From Syncephalis fuscata (Eukaryota; Zoopagomycota; Zoopagomycetes; Zoopagales; Piptocephalidaceae), in NCBI GenBank assembly GCA_025786725.1, contig JAHLTZ010000082.1, positions 1 through 32,056 of the forward strand: a stretch of DNA of 32,056 nucleotides, given 5' to 3'. Under the pieces are notes generated by a model, which had not been told where the DNA came from, searched no databases, and saw only the letters and a program-made list of their open reading frames with translations. Numbering within the stretch: the stretch's first letter is position 1; each line of letters begins with the position of its first letter. Positions 32,006 to 32,056 of the stretch are shown here, piece after piece. The position numbers were made by a program, and so were the translations under genes.

Positions 32006-32056
32006 TAGTTGTAGTTGCTGCTGCTGTAGTTGCTGCTGCTGCTGTTGTAGTTGCTG
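31148..32056 (-). CDS. Polyglutamine-rich protein, 5' partial
   Basis: The frame is open from the window edge at 32056 to a TAA at 31148-31150, 302 residues with no Met required before the edge. The N-terminal visible part is nearly pure Gln with a few Leu, encoded by CAG/CAA/CTA runs (about 31970-32056). After SFGHNEYAFPRHAASHD it becomes rich in Pro, Ser and His, with SPRVPSPK and TPPLTPPEHSPTTP clusters that look like proline-directed kinase sites. The end is SDEDRRQVNALGAHLRL. Low complexity of this kind is common in fungal transcription regulators, but no DNA-binding domain is visible here, so no function is assigned. Confidence 0.75.
31970..32056 (-). repeat. CAG/CAA/CTA trinucleotide repeat
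   Basis: A coding triplet tract on the minus strand giving poly-Gln with scattered Leu. The uninterrupted CAG run is about 31975-32005. Such tracts expand and contract easily and are prone to assembly error. Confidence 0.9.

Overview
The window is nuclear DNA of a fungus, most likely an early-diverging (zygomycete-grade) lineage. The evidence is AT-rich intergenic DNA, many 46-87 nt GT-AG introns with TACTAAC-like branch sites, fungal-type homologues (a securin with an IEYMPP motif, APC2, Ku70, a YOL098C-like M16 protease), and secreted LPMO-like proteins with a CBM52-like module. The lineage is inferred; no rRNA or other marker is present.

Layout. 1-3565: three related secreted LPMO-like genes (one +, cut by the window edge; two -). 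Two of them carry a CBM52-like tail and have broken frames; the third is intact. 5464-6428: a CREST-superfamily membrane protein (2 exons). 7224-8356: a secreted orphan (5 exons). 8763-12570 (-): an M16C metalloprotease (7 exons). 14326-17720 (-): APC2, the cullin subunit of the anaphase-promoting complex (17 exons). It starts 163 bp from a divergent securin gene (17884-19211, 4 exons), whose product is the classic substrate of that complex. 19358-20053 (-): a GPI-anchored Cys-rich orphan. 21632-23703: an F-box protein. 24128-25397: a LENG1/Cir_N protein, tail-to-tail with Ku70 (25429-28257, -, 18 exons). 28363-28852 (-): mitochondrial ribosomal protein bL28m, divergent from EMC7 (29024-30038), which is followed by SEC61 gamma (30289-30714). 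31148-32056 (-): the 3' part of a polyglutamine-rich protein.

Exon structures were built by hand. Each join was accepted only if the GT-AG (or GC-AG) ends, the phase and the protein family all agreed. About 13 kb of coding sequence joins without a frame error, which makes the frame breaks in the two LPMO-like genes and in SEC61 gamma stand out. Stretches of 0.4-1.9 kb between genes are very AT-rich and hold only diverged repeats, microsatellites and presumed promoters. No rRNA, tRNA, CRISPR array or recognisable transposase was seen.
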